Below, one piece after another: positions 1 to 6,745 of a DNA stretch of 10,713 bases. Both the position numbers and the translations under genes were made by a program. Source of the DNA: Bacillota bacterium (GTDB lineage: Bacteria > Bacillota > Clostridia > Lachnospirales > Lachnospiraceae). The DNA lies in NCBI GenBank assembly GCA_023415655.1, contig JAEZKD010000027.1, forward strand, positions 1 through 10,713, read 5' to 3'. Numbering within the stretch: position 1 is the first letter of the stretch; each line of letters begins with the position of its first letter. Below the pieces are notes generated by a model. That model searched no databases. It saw only the letters and a program-made list of their open reading frames with translations, and was not told the origin of the DNA.

Positions 1-501
1 GTTACGATTCAGATGTATGCTTGTATCTTTTTATTCCAAGAACAATCGTTTGACAACCCATACTATCTGGGGGCTTGTCAGAAGATATCTCCTCTAAGTA
101 AGGATTTTACCTATGATTATTTTAAAAGCTTACGTCTTCCTAAGTTAGAAAATAAGTCGGTAAAAGCATTTCTTGCAACGGAACAGAGGATTCCTGGATT
201 AGGAAATGGTGTGTTGCAAGATATCCTATATTTATCGGGGATTCATCCAAAGAGAAAGCTTGAGACGATTTCAGAAGAAGAGTATCAACGACTTTATGAT
301 ACGATAGTAACCTTGCTACCTAAGATGGCAAAGGAAGGTGGTCGTGATACCGAAAAAGACTTATTTGGTAACTACGGTTCTTATATGACTTACCTAAGCA
401 AGAAAACGTATGACCAACCGTGCTCCCAATGCGGATATCCAATACATAAGGAAAGTTATATGGGTGGAACCATTTATTATTGTGAGCATTGTCAGCACTG
501 A
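1..501 (+). CDS. Fpg/Nei-family DNA glycosylase (endonuclease VIII-like), 5' end missing
   Basis: The reading frame is open from base 1, so the gene starts upstream of the window; the first ATG at 13 is internal. Proteins of this family remove oxidised bases from DNA and nick the abasic site. The visible C-terminal part holds the helix-two-turn-helix DNA-binding region (ENKSVKAFLATEQRIPGLGN, with the PGLGN turn) and a C-terminal zinc finger of the CxxC...CxxC type (CSQCG ... YYCEHCQ). The catalytic N-terminal Pro-Glu and the beta-sandwich domain would lie upstream and cannot be checked. In the finger, the arginine usually found five residues before the third cysteine is a glycine (MGGTIYYC), so the DNA contact differs from E. 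coli Fpg and Nei. I recall similar GG-type fingers in clostridial homologues, so this may mark a subfamily. The family call is secure; substrate specificity is not. Confidence 0.9.
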   Translation, partial: VTIQMYACIFLFQEQSFDNPYYLGACQKISPLSKDFTYDYFKSLRLPKLENKSVKAFLATEQRIPGLGNGVLQDILYLSGIHPKRKLETISEEEYQRLYDTIVTLLPKMAKEGGRDTEKDLFGNYGSYMTYLSKKTYDQPCSQCGYPIHKESYMGGTIYYCEHCQH

Positions 502-647
502 TGATTGAATTCTGCTAGAAGTAGATGAATGATATCGTAGTATGTTAGAGATTCATAAATCAAAAGTCATGAAATCTTAATTAAAAGGGGAGTAAAATCT
601 TAAAATGCTAGAGATATACTTTGGATAGCAAAAGGGGAGGTTGATTT
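502..647. other. Short intergenic region with a duplicated ribosome-site-like motif
   Basis: The ten-base word AAAAGGGGAG occurs twice, at 583-592 and 630-639. The second copy is the Shine-Dalgarno site of the lipoprotein gene. The first sits ahead of an ATG at 605 that opens only a seven-codon frame (ending at 628), so it may be a micro-leader or simply a local duplication. I see no convincing terminator for the glycosylase and no clear promoter for the lipoprotein gene, so the two could be cotranscribed. Confidence 0.4.
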
Positions 648-3161
648 ATGAAAAAGGTAAAATGCATTCTGTTGATTCTTTTAGTTATGGTAATAACAAG
701 TTGTCAAAAAAATGAAAAAAGGGAAAGTACGGAGGATAAGGTAACAATATCGGCTACACCAACAAGTGTTGTAGCTACGACTACAGTTACGGAAACTCCA
801 TCCGTAGCACCAGTAGTGGAAGTGATTTCTACTTCGATATATACGAAGGAGGACGGTAGTCTTAGTTTTCCAGTTCAGTCTATTGACGAAACGAAGGAAT
901 ATGAGGCACCCTTTATGACAAAAGAAGAATTTCCAGTGATAGATGGATCGACAGCGAATATACCGCTTGGCGAAGCCATCTATTGTTATTTAACCAAGGC
1001 AACGAAAGAAGAGGCAGCAAAAGACCTACATTTTTATACAACGCCAGATTCTTATCGAAGATTAATCAATCATGAAGCAGATTTGCTCTTTGTATATGAA
1101 CCGTCTCAGGTTGTTTTACAAGAGATGATGGACGCAAATGCACAGTTAGAGTTTAAACCACTCGGTAGAGATGCACTTGTATTCATAGAAAATGATACGA
1201 ATCCAGTGACCTCGTTAACTCAACAGCAAATTACGGATATCTATACAGGGAAAACCAAGAATTGGTCCGAGGTTGGTGGGGAAGATCTTGAGATTTTACC
1301 ATTTCAGCGTCCAGAGACCTCGGGTAGTCAGACGTTGATGGAAAAGCTTGCTGTCCCAAAAGATCAATTGTTGCAAGGTCCACAAGTATCACGTCCAACG
1401 GAAATGGGAGAGTTGATTGACGTACTTGCTTCTTATAACAATGAAAGTAATGCATTGGGTTACTCTGTATTTTTCTATGCGAATTATATGTATAACAAAC
1501 CAGGCCTTCGTTTCGTTGCTATCGATCATGTAATGCCAACGAATGAAACGATTCAATCCGGTGAGTATCCATATGTAAATGATTTTTATGTTGTCATTCG
1601 TGCTAATGAAGAGAAAGATTCCAAAGCAAGACAGATTTATGATTGGATGACCACAAAAGAAGCTCAAACAATCCTACAAACCTCTGGTTATGTACCAATC
1701 CTTGCAGTTGGAAGTGAAGAGCTAGAAGATCATACGACAGGAGTTAAGGGTGCCTTAAAGCTAATGGAGGATCAGTATTTCATACTACACAATCAAAATC
1801 CAGAAGGTGCGTTTTTAGGTGATAGTATTTATGATAAGAATTTTAAGGAAATCATTACGTTTCCTGGAAAACAAATAGTGTGTGGTAACAATCAAACCTG
1901 TCAAAAGGATGAGGTACTCATCTTAAAGACGTACGAAAAGGAACAAGTAGAGTATTCATCATTGGCACTTAACTATGAGCTGTACTCACTAAAGGAAAAG
2001 AAAATAATTACAACGTCCTTATTTCATTACATTGAGAAAAAAAATGAGATCTATTATTGCTATAATAATGATCCAAAGAAGGGAGATAATATCGAGGCGT
2101 GTTATAATGTGACTGGTAAGTTAATCTGTAACATTGAATACGATCCAGATAAGTATGACAGACTGTTTGTGGTTAAAAATCATGTAGCTCGTATTCAAGA
2201 TCATCGTATGTTTATCTATGACTCTATGGGGAATCAGTTGAAAACGATTACTTTATCTGAGGGATCTGCAGGATATGATGTTTACGATAATGAGAGATTA
2301 GGTTATGAGTATCTATGCATAAACGATTTGGATACGAATAGGACTTTGTTATTTGATGCGAATGGTAAGGAGATTGACCTAAAAAGCTTTCTTCCAAAAA
2401 AGGACCAAGCAAAAATCACAGATGCTTGGATTGATAAGGTTGTAAAAGGGACGGATGGTCATCTTTATGTAGCTGGTAGGATCAATCATCAACTTGTGAT
2501 AGCAAAAGATGATCAAACAATCATTTGGAGACAGGAGAATGACAACGAAACATACCAGGTTACACTTTATCCAAATCTATTCTTTCTAAGCCCAGACGGA
2601 CAATGGGATGAAAAAATGGTATTGACGTTAGATGGAACGGTATTAAATCCAGAGCAATCCTTTCTACCATACACCAATGATTGTGTTATTCTACAAAAAG
2701 AGAATGGTTTTGACGTAATTGCAATCAATGAAGACATTCGATATTTTGTTACCGATAAGAAGTATAAGAAAGATGCATTTTACCCATCGGAATCCATGTT
2801 GACTTCACCGAAATTGACCATTTATTATCGAGAGGGTGAAGAGAATCAGCCGTATTCGAGCTTTCTTGGAAAGAGAACGTTAAATGGTCATTCAAACTAT
2901 CAACAAATTGATGATACTTATTCTTGGCTTGAATCCTTTAGATACATCGATGCAAATGACCTCAACTATGAAAGAATTGATTCGATTCTAAATGAGGAAG
3001 GAAGTATTTGTTATAAAGGAACCAATGGAGAAGTGGTCACAGGAGCAATTGTTGGGGAGGAACTTTATGTGATTCTTGAGAAAGGGAATTATATGGAGAT
3101 TTGTGATTTGGATGGGAAGACTTTGTATCGTCAATATTCGAATCGATTGTCGGACGATTGA
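648..3161 (+). CDS. Lipoprotein with PstS-like phosphate-binding domain and large C-terminal domain
   Basis: The start is fixed by GGGGAGG eight bases ahead of the ATG. Residues 1-19 form a lipoprotein signal (KK, hydrophobic core, lipobox VITSC), so Cys19 should be lipidated and the protein anchored outside the membrane. A Thr/Val/Pro/Ser-rich linker covers about 24-65. Residues 96-352 resemble PstS-type periplasmic binding proteins (PBP_like_2): DGSTANIPL near the start, the ITDIYTGKTKNWSEVGG segment, and a TSGSQT motif (224-229) where PstS proteins hold phosphate. Residues 370-837 have short beta-strand-like repeats, Asp/Asn/Gly turns and aromatics, suggestive of a beta-propeller, but I recognise no family. 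No pstCAB transporter genes are adjacent, so a sensing or surface role is as likely as uptake. The stop at 3159-3161 may come from a frameshift, because coding-like sequence continues in another frame to 3309. Confidence 0.8.
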   Translation: MKKVKCILLILLVMVITSCQKNEKRESTEDKVTISATPTSVVATTTVTETPSVAPVVEVISTSIYTKEDGSLSFPVQSIDETKEYEAPFMTKEEFPVIDGSTANIPLGEAIYCYLTKATKEEAAKDLHFYTTPDSYRRLINHEADLLFVYEPSQVVLQEMMDANAQLEFKPLGRDALVFIENDTNPVTSLTQQQITDIYTGKTKNWSEVGGEDLEILPFQRPETSGSQTLMEKLAVPKDQLLQGPQVSRPTEMGELIDVLASYNNESNALGYSVFFYANYMYNKPGLRFVAIDHVMPTNETIQSGEYPYVNDFYVVIRANEEKDSKARQIYDWMTTKEAQTILQTSGYVPILAVGSEELEDHTTGVKGALKLMEDQYFILHNQNPEGAFLGDSIYDKNFKEIITFPGKQIVCGNNQTCQKDEVLILKTYEKEQVEYSSLALNYELYSLKEKKIITTSLFHYIEKKNEIYYCYNNDPKKGDNIEACYNVTGKLICNIEYDPDKYDRLFVVKNHVARIQDHRMFIYDSMGNQLKTITLSEGSAGYDVYDNERLGYEYLCINDLDTNRTLLFDANGKEIDLKSFLPKKDQAKITDAWIDKVVKGTDGHLYVAGRINHQLVIAKDDQTIIWRQENDNETYQVTLYPNLFFLSPDGQWDEKMVLTLDGTVLNPEQSFLPYTNDCVILQKENGFDVIAINEDIRYFVTDKKYKKDAFYPSESMLTSPKLTIYYREGEENQPYSSFLGKRTLNGHSNYQQIDDTYSWLESFRYIDANDLNYERIDSILNEEGSICYKGTNGEVVTGAIVGEELYVILEKGNYMEICDLDGKTLYRQYSNRLSDD

Positions 3162-3309
3162 TCATAAATTAGAAGGTTTAGTACCAGAACGTTCACGTGT
3201 CAATAGTGAAGGATGTTCCATCTATTTTTATGATTATAATAATCATCTATTTGAAGTGCATAATGGAACTCTTAATGCGAGATTAGAACGGTATTTCAAG
3301 GGTAAATGA
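3154..3309 (+). pseudogene. Probable out-of-frame C-terminal tail of the lipoprotein gene
   Basis: Directly at the lipoprotein stop, a different frame stays open for 51 codons and reads like a continuation: IDHKLEGLV, then GCSIYFYDYNNHLFEVHNG, and a stop at 3309. The strand-turn style (aromatic strand, DYNN, HNG) matches the preceding C-terminal domain. Removing one G from the GG at 3152-3153 joins the frames as NRLS-TIDHKLEG, giving a protein of about 886 residues. The gene end would then lie 36 bases before the terminator hairpin instead of about 180. This could be a true mutation, programmed frameshifting or a base-call error; no slippery heptamer is obvious. Confidence 0.55.
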
Positions 3310-3344
3310 AGACGATATGCATAAAGCAAAGCTGTGATATAAAA

Positions 3345-3394
3345 GGGAATCGAATCAAATTAGGCATTTACTACCTAACCAACATTCGATTCCC
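3345..3394. terminator. Bidirectional factor-independent terminator between convergent genes
   Basis: An 11-bp perfect stem, GGGAATCGAAT (3345-3355) with ATTCGATTCCC (3384-3394), encloses a smaller TTAGG/CCTAA stem. On the plus strand a T-rich stretch follows (3395-3408). On the minus strand TTTT follows, from the AAAA at 3341-3344. It can end both the lipoprotein gene and the transporter gene, which converge here. Confidence 0.85.
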
Positions 3395-3407
3395 TATTTA
3401 TTTTCTT

Positions 3408-4592
3408 TTAACGTTCTAACTCTTCTTTTTTCTTTACGGAAAGATGATTTAACTTTTCTGACATAACTAGCATCAAACCAGCAAATAGAAGAAGGTAAAT
3501 CGGATAAAGACCAATGTGAAGTAAGGATGCTAAAAATCCAAATACAGGAGGCATAAAAGTACTTCCGACATAAGCACTAGCCATCTGAATACCAATCACA
3601 GCTTGTGAATTCTCTTTACCAAAATTAGAAGGAGTCGCGTGAATGATAGACGGATAGATCGGTGCGCATCCAAAGCCAATGACAATAAGTCCAACCAGGG
3701 CAATTTCATTATAAGATATCGGAATCGCTACCATCAAAACACCAACCATTAAGGTAAGAATACCAATACGTATTAAGCGCTTATCCCCAAGTCGATCAGC
3801 AACAAAGCCACACAAGAAACGTCCAACCGTGATACCAAGATAGAAGAAGGACGCAAAGCTGGCAGCAGTTTTGGCATCAATATTACGAAATTGAACGAGG
3901 TATGTACTTGCCCATACTCCTGCAGTTTGTTCGAGTGCACAATAAGCAAAGAAGGTGATTAAGACAAGTGGAACTCCTTTAATTTTAATCACTTGGGAGA
4001 AGCTTAATGCCTTTGGAGCTATCTGATCATCGGGGTTTATGGTATTCTTTTGCTTCCATAGTGGTAGCGTAACAAACAAAAGAATGGATAAGCCAATTTG
4101 AATAAAGGAAACAATTCGATAACCATGGTTCCAGCCGTAACCACCGGTCAGATTATAGCTCATAATGTAAGGGCTAATTGCAGCACCAACTCCCCAGAAG
4201 CAATGGAGCCAACTCATATGGCGAGATGCATAGTGTAGCGCTACGAAATTATTCAGTGCTGCATCAATAGCTCCCGCACCAAGTCCATATGGAATCGACC
4301 AAAGACACAATAGGAAAAAGGAGTTGGAGATAGAAAAACCAAACAAGGCGGCAGCAGTCATCAATACACTAATGGTTGTCACAAGCCCAGCACCGAATTT
4401 TCTAGTCAATTTATCAGAAAAAAGGCTAGATACAATTGTTCCACCAGAGATTAACATTGTAAGGATTCCCATAAAGGAAGTAGCTACATTAAGATCTAGT
4501 TGTATAATCGGCCATGCTGATCCTAGCAAAGAATCTGGAAGTCCAAGACTGATAAATGCAATATAGATAATCGCTAATAAGAGTGAATACAT
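3408..4592 (-). CDS. Major facilitator superfamily transporter (FucP-like group)
   Basis: This 394-residue integral membrane protein has about twelve hydrophobic segments and a hydrophilic central loop (roughly 180-205), the usual MFS size and layout. MFS motif A is seen after helix 2 as SDKLTRKFG (59-67) and again in the second half as ADRLGDKR (265-272), as expected from the internal duplication. The N-terminal GLPDSLLGSAWP stretch resembles the fucose-permease-like branch of sugar and drug MFS proteins, but no substrate can be read from the sequence. On the minus strand, GGAGG (4601-4597) lies four bases before the ATG, which supports this start. It is divergent from the PPC-domain gene and shares the hairpin at 3345-3394 as terminator. 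A TATAAT word on the minus strand (4711-4706) could be its -10 box but has no good -35 partner. Confidence 0.9.
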   Translation of the reverse strand: MYSLLLAIIYIAFISLGLPDSLLGSAWPIIQLDLNVATSFMGILTMLISGGTIVSSLFSDKLTRKFGAGLVTTISVLMTAAALFGFSISNSFFLLCLWSIPYGLGAGAIDAALNNFVALHYASRHMSWLHCFWGVGAAISPYIMSYNLTGGYGWNHGYRIVSFIQIGLSILLFVTLPLWKQKNTINPDDQIAPKALSFSQVIKIKGVPLVLITFFAYCALEQTAGVWASTYLVQFRNIDAKTAASFASFFYLGITVGRFLCGFVADRLGDKRLIRIGILTLMVGVLMVAIPISYNEIALVGLIVIGFGCAPIYPSIIHATPSNFGKENSQAVIGIQMASAYVGSTFMPPVFGFLASLLHIGLYPIYLLLFAGLMLVMSEKLNHLSVKKKEELER

Positions 4593-4766
4593 AATACCTC
4601 CAAGTATCTTATTTTTTAATCTATTGTATATGGAAGTCTTTTCAGTGAATCAAGAATTGATAGGTTACTATTACGTTCTCTTGATTTTTCAAAGACACTT
4701 ATTGTATTATATAGTAACACAAGGAAAAATTCTAGTTCTGTCGAGTCTTATGATTGTAAAATGTCG

Positions 4767-4795
4767 TTGATTGGTGTGACTCATGTATCTATAAA
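4767..4795 (+). promoter_or_regulatory. Sigma-A type promoter for the PPC-domain gene
   Basis: TTGATT (4767-4772) and TATAAA (4790-4795) are separated by exactly 17 bases. The predicted start near 4802 leaves a leader of about 65 bases before the ATG at 4868. A small CTAGA/TCTAG hairpin (4797-4810) overlaps the expected start site and is therefore unlikely to act as an attenuator. Confidence 0.55.
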
Positions 4796-4867
4796 ACTAG
4801 AGTTTTCTAGGTTTTTGCAAAGTTAAATTTCATGAAAAGGATGAAATGATAAGGATAGGAGAAGAAT

Positions 4868-5284
4868 ATGAACAGAATCATAGCAAAACGTTTACATTAT
4901 GGAGATGATTTGTTAAAGGAGATAAAGAAAATTGCTGTGGAAGAAAAGCTTCAAGCAGCAGTTGTGGTTTCTTCTGTTGGTTGTTTAACCAAACTGCGTG
5001 TTCGCGATGCAAGTGGTGTAAACATTCAAGAGGTAAATGAAGATTGTGAGATTTTATCGATCAATGGTACCGTCAGTGCACTTAGGACGCATCTTCACAT
5101 AGCGTGTGCAAAAGAAGATTTAAGCACAGTTGGAGGGCATTTGGTCGAAGGATGTACGATCAATACAACCTGTGAGCTTGTTCTAATGGAACTACCAAAC
5201 ATAAGCTTTGGTGTTGAACAAGATCAAACGACTGGATACGATGAAATTATATTTCAGACGATTCATTCCACAGAAAACAGATAA
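4868..5284 (+). CDS. PPC (DUF296) domain protein
   Basis: This 138-residue protein is the length of a free-standing bacterial PPC domain, the fold found at the end of plant AT-hook proteins. Characteristic features are VVVSSVGCL (32-40), the histidine-rich strand LRTHLHIA (72-79), and GGHLVEGC (89-96) followed by the strand CELVLMEL. It has no AT-hook or other DNA-binding extension, so DNA binding should not be assumed. Bacterial members form trimers and their biochemical role is largely unknown. AGGAGA (4857-4862) is well placed for the ATG. The gene is apparently monocistronic, with its own promoter upstream and weak hairpins downstream, and is divergent from the transporter gene. The family call is secure; the function is unknown. 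Confidence 0.85.
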   Translation: MNRIIAKRLHYGDDLLKEIKKIAVEEKLQAAVVVSSVGCLTKLRVRDASGVNIQEVNEDCEILSINGTVSALRTHLHIACAKEDLSTVGGHLVEGCTINTTCELVLMELPNISFGVEQDQTTGYDEIIFQTIHSTENR

Positions 5285-5313
5285 AACTTCCAAAGAATTT
5301 AGTAATGAGCAAG

Positions 5314-5346
5314 GTTCAATTCTATCGTTATTGATTTGAACGACTT
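5314..5346 (+). terminator. Weak possible terminator after the PPC-domain gene
   Basis: GTTCAA (5314-5319) pairs with TTGAAC (5336-5341), and a CTTTTT run follows shortly after. The stem is short and AT-rich. The much longer hairpin at 5417-5473 may be the real transcript end. Confidence 0.35.
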
Positions 5347-5416
5347 TTTATCTATAAATGTAGATTTCTTCAGTTATTGATGACAAAAAATAGCTAAAAT
5401 ATGGGCATATCAAGTG

Positions 5417-5473
5417 ATAAAAGTAGCTAACATCTCGAATTGGATTGTAATTTGACATGTAAGCTACTTTTAT
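5417..5473. terminator. Long hairpin, possible terminator or repeat-family member
   Basis: ATAAAAGTAGCT (5417-5428) is a perfect 12-bp inverted match to 5462-5473. One mismatch and then ACAT/ATGT extend the stem inward. T-rich sequence ends both arms, so it could terminate in either direction. The arm resembles those of the hairpins near 9854 and 10646. Confidence 0.5.
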
Positions 5474-5547
5474 TATGGATATCAAACGTTTCAAGTACCT
5501 ATTACATAGCGTTTAAAAGAAGCAAGCAACATAGGAACTTAAGTAGT

Positions 5548-5657
5548 AAGAAATTTATTGACATCACAATCCGTCCAAGAAAGAGATATCGAAAGCAATC
5601 TATGAAAAAGAAATCATTAAACTCATATTAAATGATTCAAATCGAACAAATGTTTGA
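5548..5657 (+). pseudogene. Decayed remnant of a short basic protein gene
   Basis: In one frame the sequence reads KKFIDITIRP (5548-5577). A second frame continues it as PSKKEISKAIYEKEIIKLIL and then NDSNRTNV to a stop at 5655-5657. Together they make a sensible strand-helix protein end, but a frameshift near 5571-5577 separates the halves. The frame containing the first half runs from a TTG at 5440, which lies inside the hairpin loop of 5417-5473 and has no ribosome site. I do not recognise the family firmly. The pattern of a strand followed by a charged helix ending in KLI-ND vaguely recalls small transposon-encoded proteins such as TnpW, but that is a guess. Confidence 0.35.
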
Positions 5658-5964
5658 GCATCGTAAAAAACGATACTTAAGAATGAGAAATTTGATGAGT
5701 ATAAGTAAAGTTATTTATCAAAACTTAAGTTTTATCAGATGAAAAATTACGGTAAGAATAAGGTGACAAAACACAGGCAGCAGTTGATGTTATCTTGTGT
5801 TTTCAAGATATATACTAAAATTAATTCTATATATGGGTATAGTTTATGGCGATAGTTATATGATGGAAGACGGTATCTATATGTCATCTTATATAGATTT
5901 TTCAATGGTTCGAACGTATGTTCTTTATTTGTTTTCATTATTTTGGTAAATTTTCTCTAATCTC
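5658..5964. other. Gene-free AT-rich stretch
   Basis: I find no credible gene on either strand. The minus-strand open frame at 5938-5747 has no ribosome site and an atypical composition. Small structures include a 14-bp palindrome AAAACTTAAGTTTT (5720-5733) and an AT-only stem ATCTATAT/ATATAGAT (5875-5898) followed by T5, a weak terminator at best. Confidence 0.4.
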
Positions 5965-5993
5965 TTGAATTACATGAGATTAATGATTATACT
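5965..5993 (+). promoter_or_regulatory. Promoter ahead of the micro-ORF region
   Basis: TTGAAT (5965-5970) and TATACT (5988-5993) have a 17-base spacer; TATAAT also occurs just downstream at 5995-6000. Transcription would begin around 6000-6006, about 90 bases before the micro-ORF with its strong ribosome site at 6079-6085. Confidence 0.5.
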
Positions 5994-6091
5994 ATATAAT
6001 GTAATTGGAATAGTTTGAGAGTTGATAGTGATTTGTGTTTCAATTTGAATGATTATTTCAATCCACTAATAAAATGAAAGGAGGAATGGTT

Positions 6092-6130
6092 ATGAAAAAA
6101 AATGAATTAAGCGAGGTGCTGATTCGCTAA
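6092..6130 (+). CDS. 12-codon micro-ORF, probably the broken start of a small gene
   Basis: An AAAGGAGGA site lies seven bases before the ATG and is among the strongest ribosome sites in the window, yet the frame (MKKNELSEVLIR) stops after twelve codons. The stop falls within the left arm of an imperfect 18-bp inverted repeat. If the enclosed DNA (6129-6452) is removed, the frame continues as IRLANDVVIQLHERKG and ends at 6512 after 30 codons. It is therefore best read as the 5' end of a small gene split by an insertion, though it could be a leader peptide. Confidence 0.4.
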   Translation: MKKNELSEVLIR

Positions 6131-6144
6131 GTTCATATTACGTA

Positions 6145-6162
6145 TCAAAGAAATTTCTTTGA
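6145..6162. repeat. 18-bp perfect palindrome
   Basis: TCAAAGAAATTTCTTTGA is its own reverse complement over 18 bases. It lies just inside the left arm of the inverted-repeat segment and could be an operator-like site or part of an element end. Confidence 0.7.
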
Positions 6163-6172
6163 GTCAAGGATG

Positions 6173-6240
6173 TTCCGATCCATTGGATATTTCGATCCAT
6201 TGGATATTCCGATCCCATGGATTTTCCGGTCCATTGGATA
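6173..6240 (+). repeat. Four tandem 17-bp repeats, each a near-palindrome
   Basis: Units of TTCCGATCCATTGGATA are at 6173-6189, 6190-6206, 6207-6223 and 6224-6240, with one to three changes each. The core ATCCA-T-TGGAT is an inverted repeat in units 1 and 2 and is slightly altered in units 3 and 4. The units are contiguous with no spacers, so this is not a CRISPR array. They are non-coding in context. Confidence 0.9.
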
Positions 6241-6288
6241 TGTCTTTTTCTAGAACTTTACTCTAAAGAAAGAATCGTTTTTATCCTA

Positions 6289-6324
6289 GTATTTTTGCAA
6301 GTATTTTTGCTTGTATTTATCCTA
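6289..6324 (+). repeat. 12-bp tandem repeats
   Basis: GTATTTTTGCAA (6289-6300) and GTATTTTTGCTT (6301-6312) are tandem copies with two differences. A degenerate third copy, GTATTTATCCTA, follows to 6324. A 12-bp palindrome AGAATCGATTCT follows at 6337-6348. This looks like slippage-expanded non-coding DNA. Confidence 0.75.
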
Positions 6325-6407
6325 ATCTCTGATCCTAGAATCGATTCTTATTAGAAAGGGTTTCTTTTGGTACGCTCATAACTAATCTCTTTGTGATATA
6401 GACTTAC

Positions 6408-6437
6408 AAACACATTAGATTTTAGTGTGTTTTTTTT
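6408..6437 (+). terminator. Factor-independent terminator-like hairpin
   Basis: AAACACA (6408-6414) pairs with TGTGTTT (6426-6432), followed by further T residues to 6437. It would end transcripts from the promoter at 5965 before they reach the small ORF at 6509, unless read through. Confidence 0.6.
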
Positions 6438-6449
6438 ATGCAAAAAAAT

Positions 6450-6512
6450 ATGCGCTTAGCGAATGACGTGGTGATACAACTACATGAAAGGAAAGGACGA
6501 AAATTAAATTGA
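6450..6512 (+). pseudogene. Candidate 3' part of the split small ORF
   Basis: The frame from ATG 6450 reads MRLANDVVIQLHERKGRKLN and stops at 6510-6512. It joins in frame with the micro-ORF at 6092 once the inverted-repeat segment is removed. No ribosome site precedes the ATG at 6450, so it is probably not translated on its own. Its stop overlaps the TTG start of the next ORF (TTGA, 6509-6512), an arrangement typical of translational coupling. Confidence 0.35.
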
Positions 6513-6670
6513 AAAATCAATATATAGACATTAAGGATACGAACAGTGAAATGGCTAAAAAAGCAATGGAAGAGAAGCTGTATCGAACAAAATTATATCA
6601 AGAGGATAAAGAGAACTATAAGAAAAGAAAAAAGGAATTTGTCTTTTGTATTAGTCAGCATTTCCGGTAG
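6509..6670 (+). CDS. Small hypothetical charged protein, 53 residues
   Basis: The frame opens at TTG 6509 and runs for 53 codons, with residues such as YIDIKDTNSEMAKKAMEEK and YQEDKENYKKRKKEF and the end CISQHFR. It is highly charged and mostly helix-forming, with no membrane segment or signal. A purine-rich AGGAAAGGA (6489-6497) lies 11 bases upstream, a little distant but usable. The start overlaps the stop of the preceding short frame as TTGA. I do not recognise a family. Its composition looks like real coding sequence, but it may be the surviving tail of a larger decayed gene. The acetyltransferase gene begins 75 bases downstream and could share its transcript. Confidence 0.45.
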   Translation: MKNQYIDIKDTNSEMAKKAMEEKLYRTKLYQEDKENYKKRKKEFVFCISQHFR

Positions 6671-6745
6671 AGAAGAAATAATCTCAACTTAGAAATGAAA
6701 CTTATTGAGGAAGAAACTTTACAAGCAGATCAAGAAGGAGACACC

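Larger units (their letters stand above)
6122..6464. mobile_element. Possible MITE-like insertion bounded by 18-bp imperfect inverted repeats
   Basis: ATTCGCTAAGTTCATATT (6122-6139) matches the reverse complement of 6447-6464 at 16 of 18 positions. CGCT occurs directly at 6125-6128 and 6453-6456 and could be a four-base target duplication, giving an element of 6129-6452 (324 bp). No transposase is encoded. The inside is repeat-rich: an 18-bp palindrome, four 17-bp repeats, 12-bp repeats and a terminator. Deleting it restores a longer reading frame across the join. The rival view is that the two arms are simply one large mRNA hairpin. Confidence 0.4.

Noticed and set aside
1231..1667. Two minus-strand open frames inside the lipoprotein gene
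   Set aside because: They lie opposite a well-supported coding region, have no ribosome sites and unnatural protein composition; shadows of the real gene.
4797..4814. Attenuator hairpin ahead of the PPC-domain gene
   Set aside because: The CTAGA/TCTAG stem overlaps the predicted transcription start, so it would not be fully transcribed.
5440..5631. 63-codon plus-strand frame starting at TTG
   Set aside because: The start lies in the loop of a strong hairpin without a ribosome site, and only its later part looks coding-like before a frameshift; kept as a remnant, not as a gene.
5747..5938. 63-codon minus-strand open frame
   Set aside because: No ribosome site or promoter, AT-driven residue composition and no recognisable motif; chance frame in non-coding DNA.
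6173..6240. CRISPR array
   Set aside because: The 17-bp repeats are contiguous with no spacers and no cas genes are near.
6695..6745. Upstream ATG as start of the acetyltransferase
   Set aside because: No ribosome site before it, and the 17 extra residues are not part of the GNAT fold; ATG 6746 has a good site.
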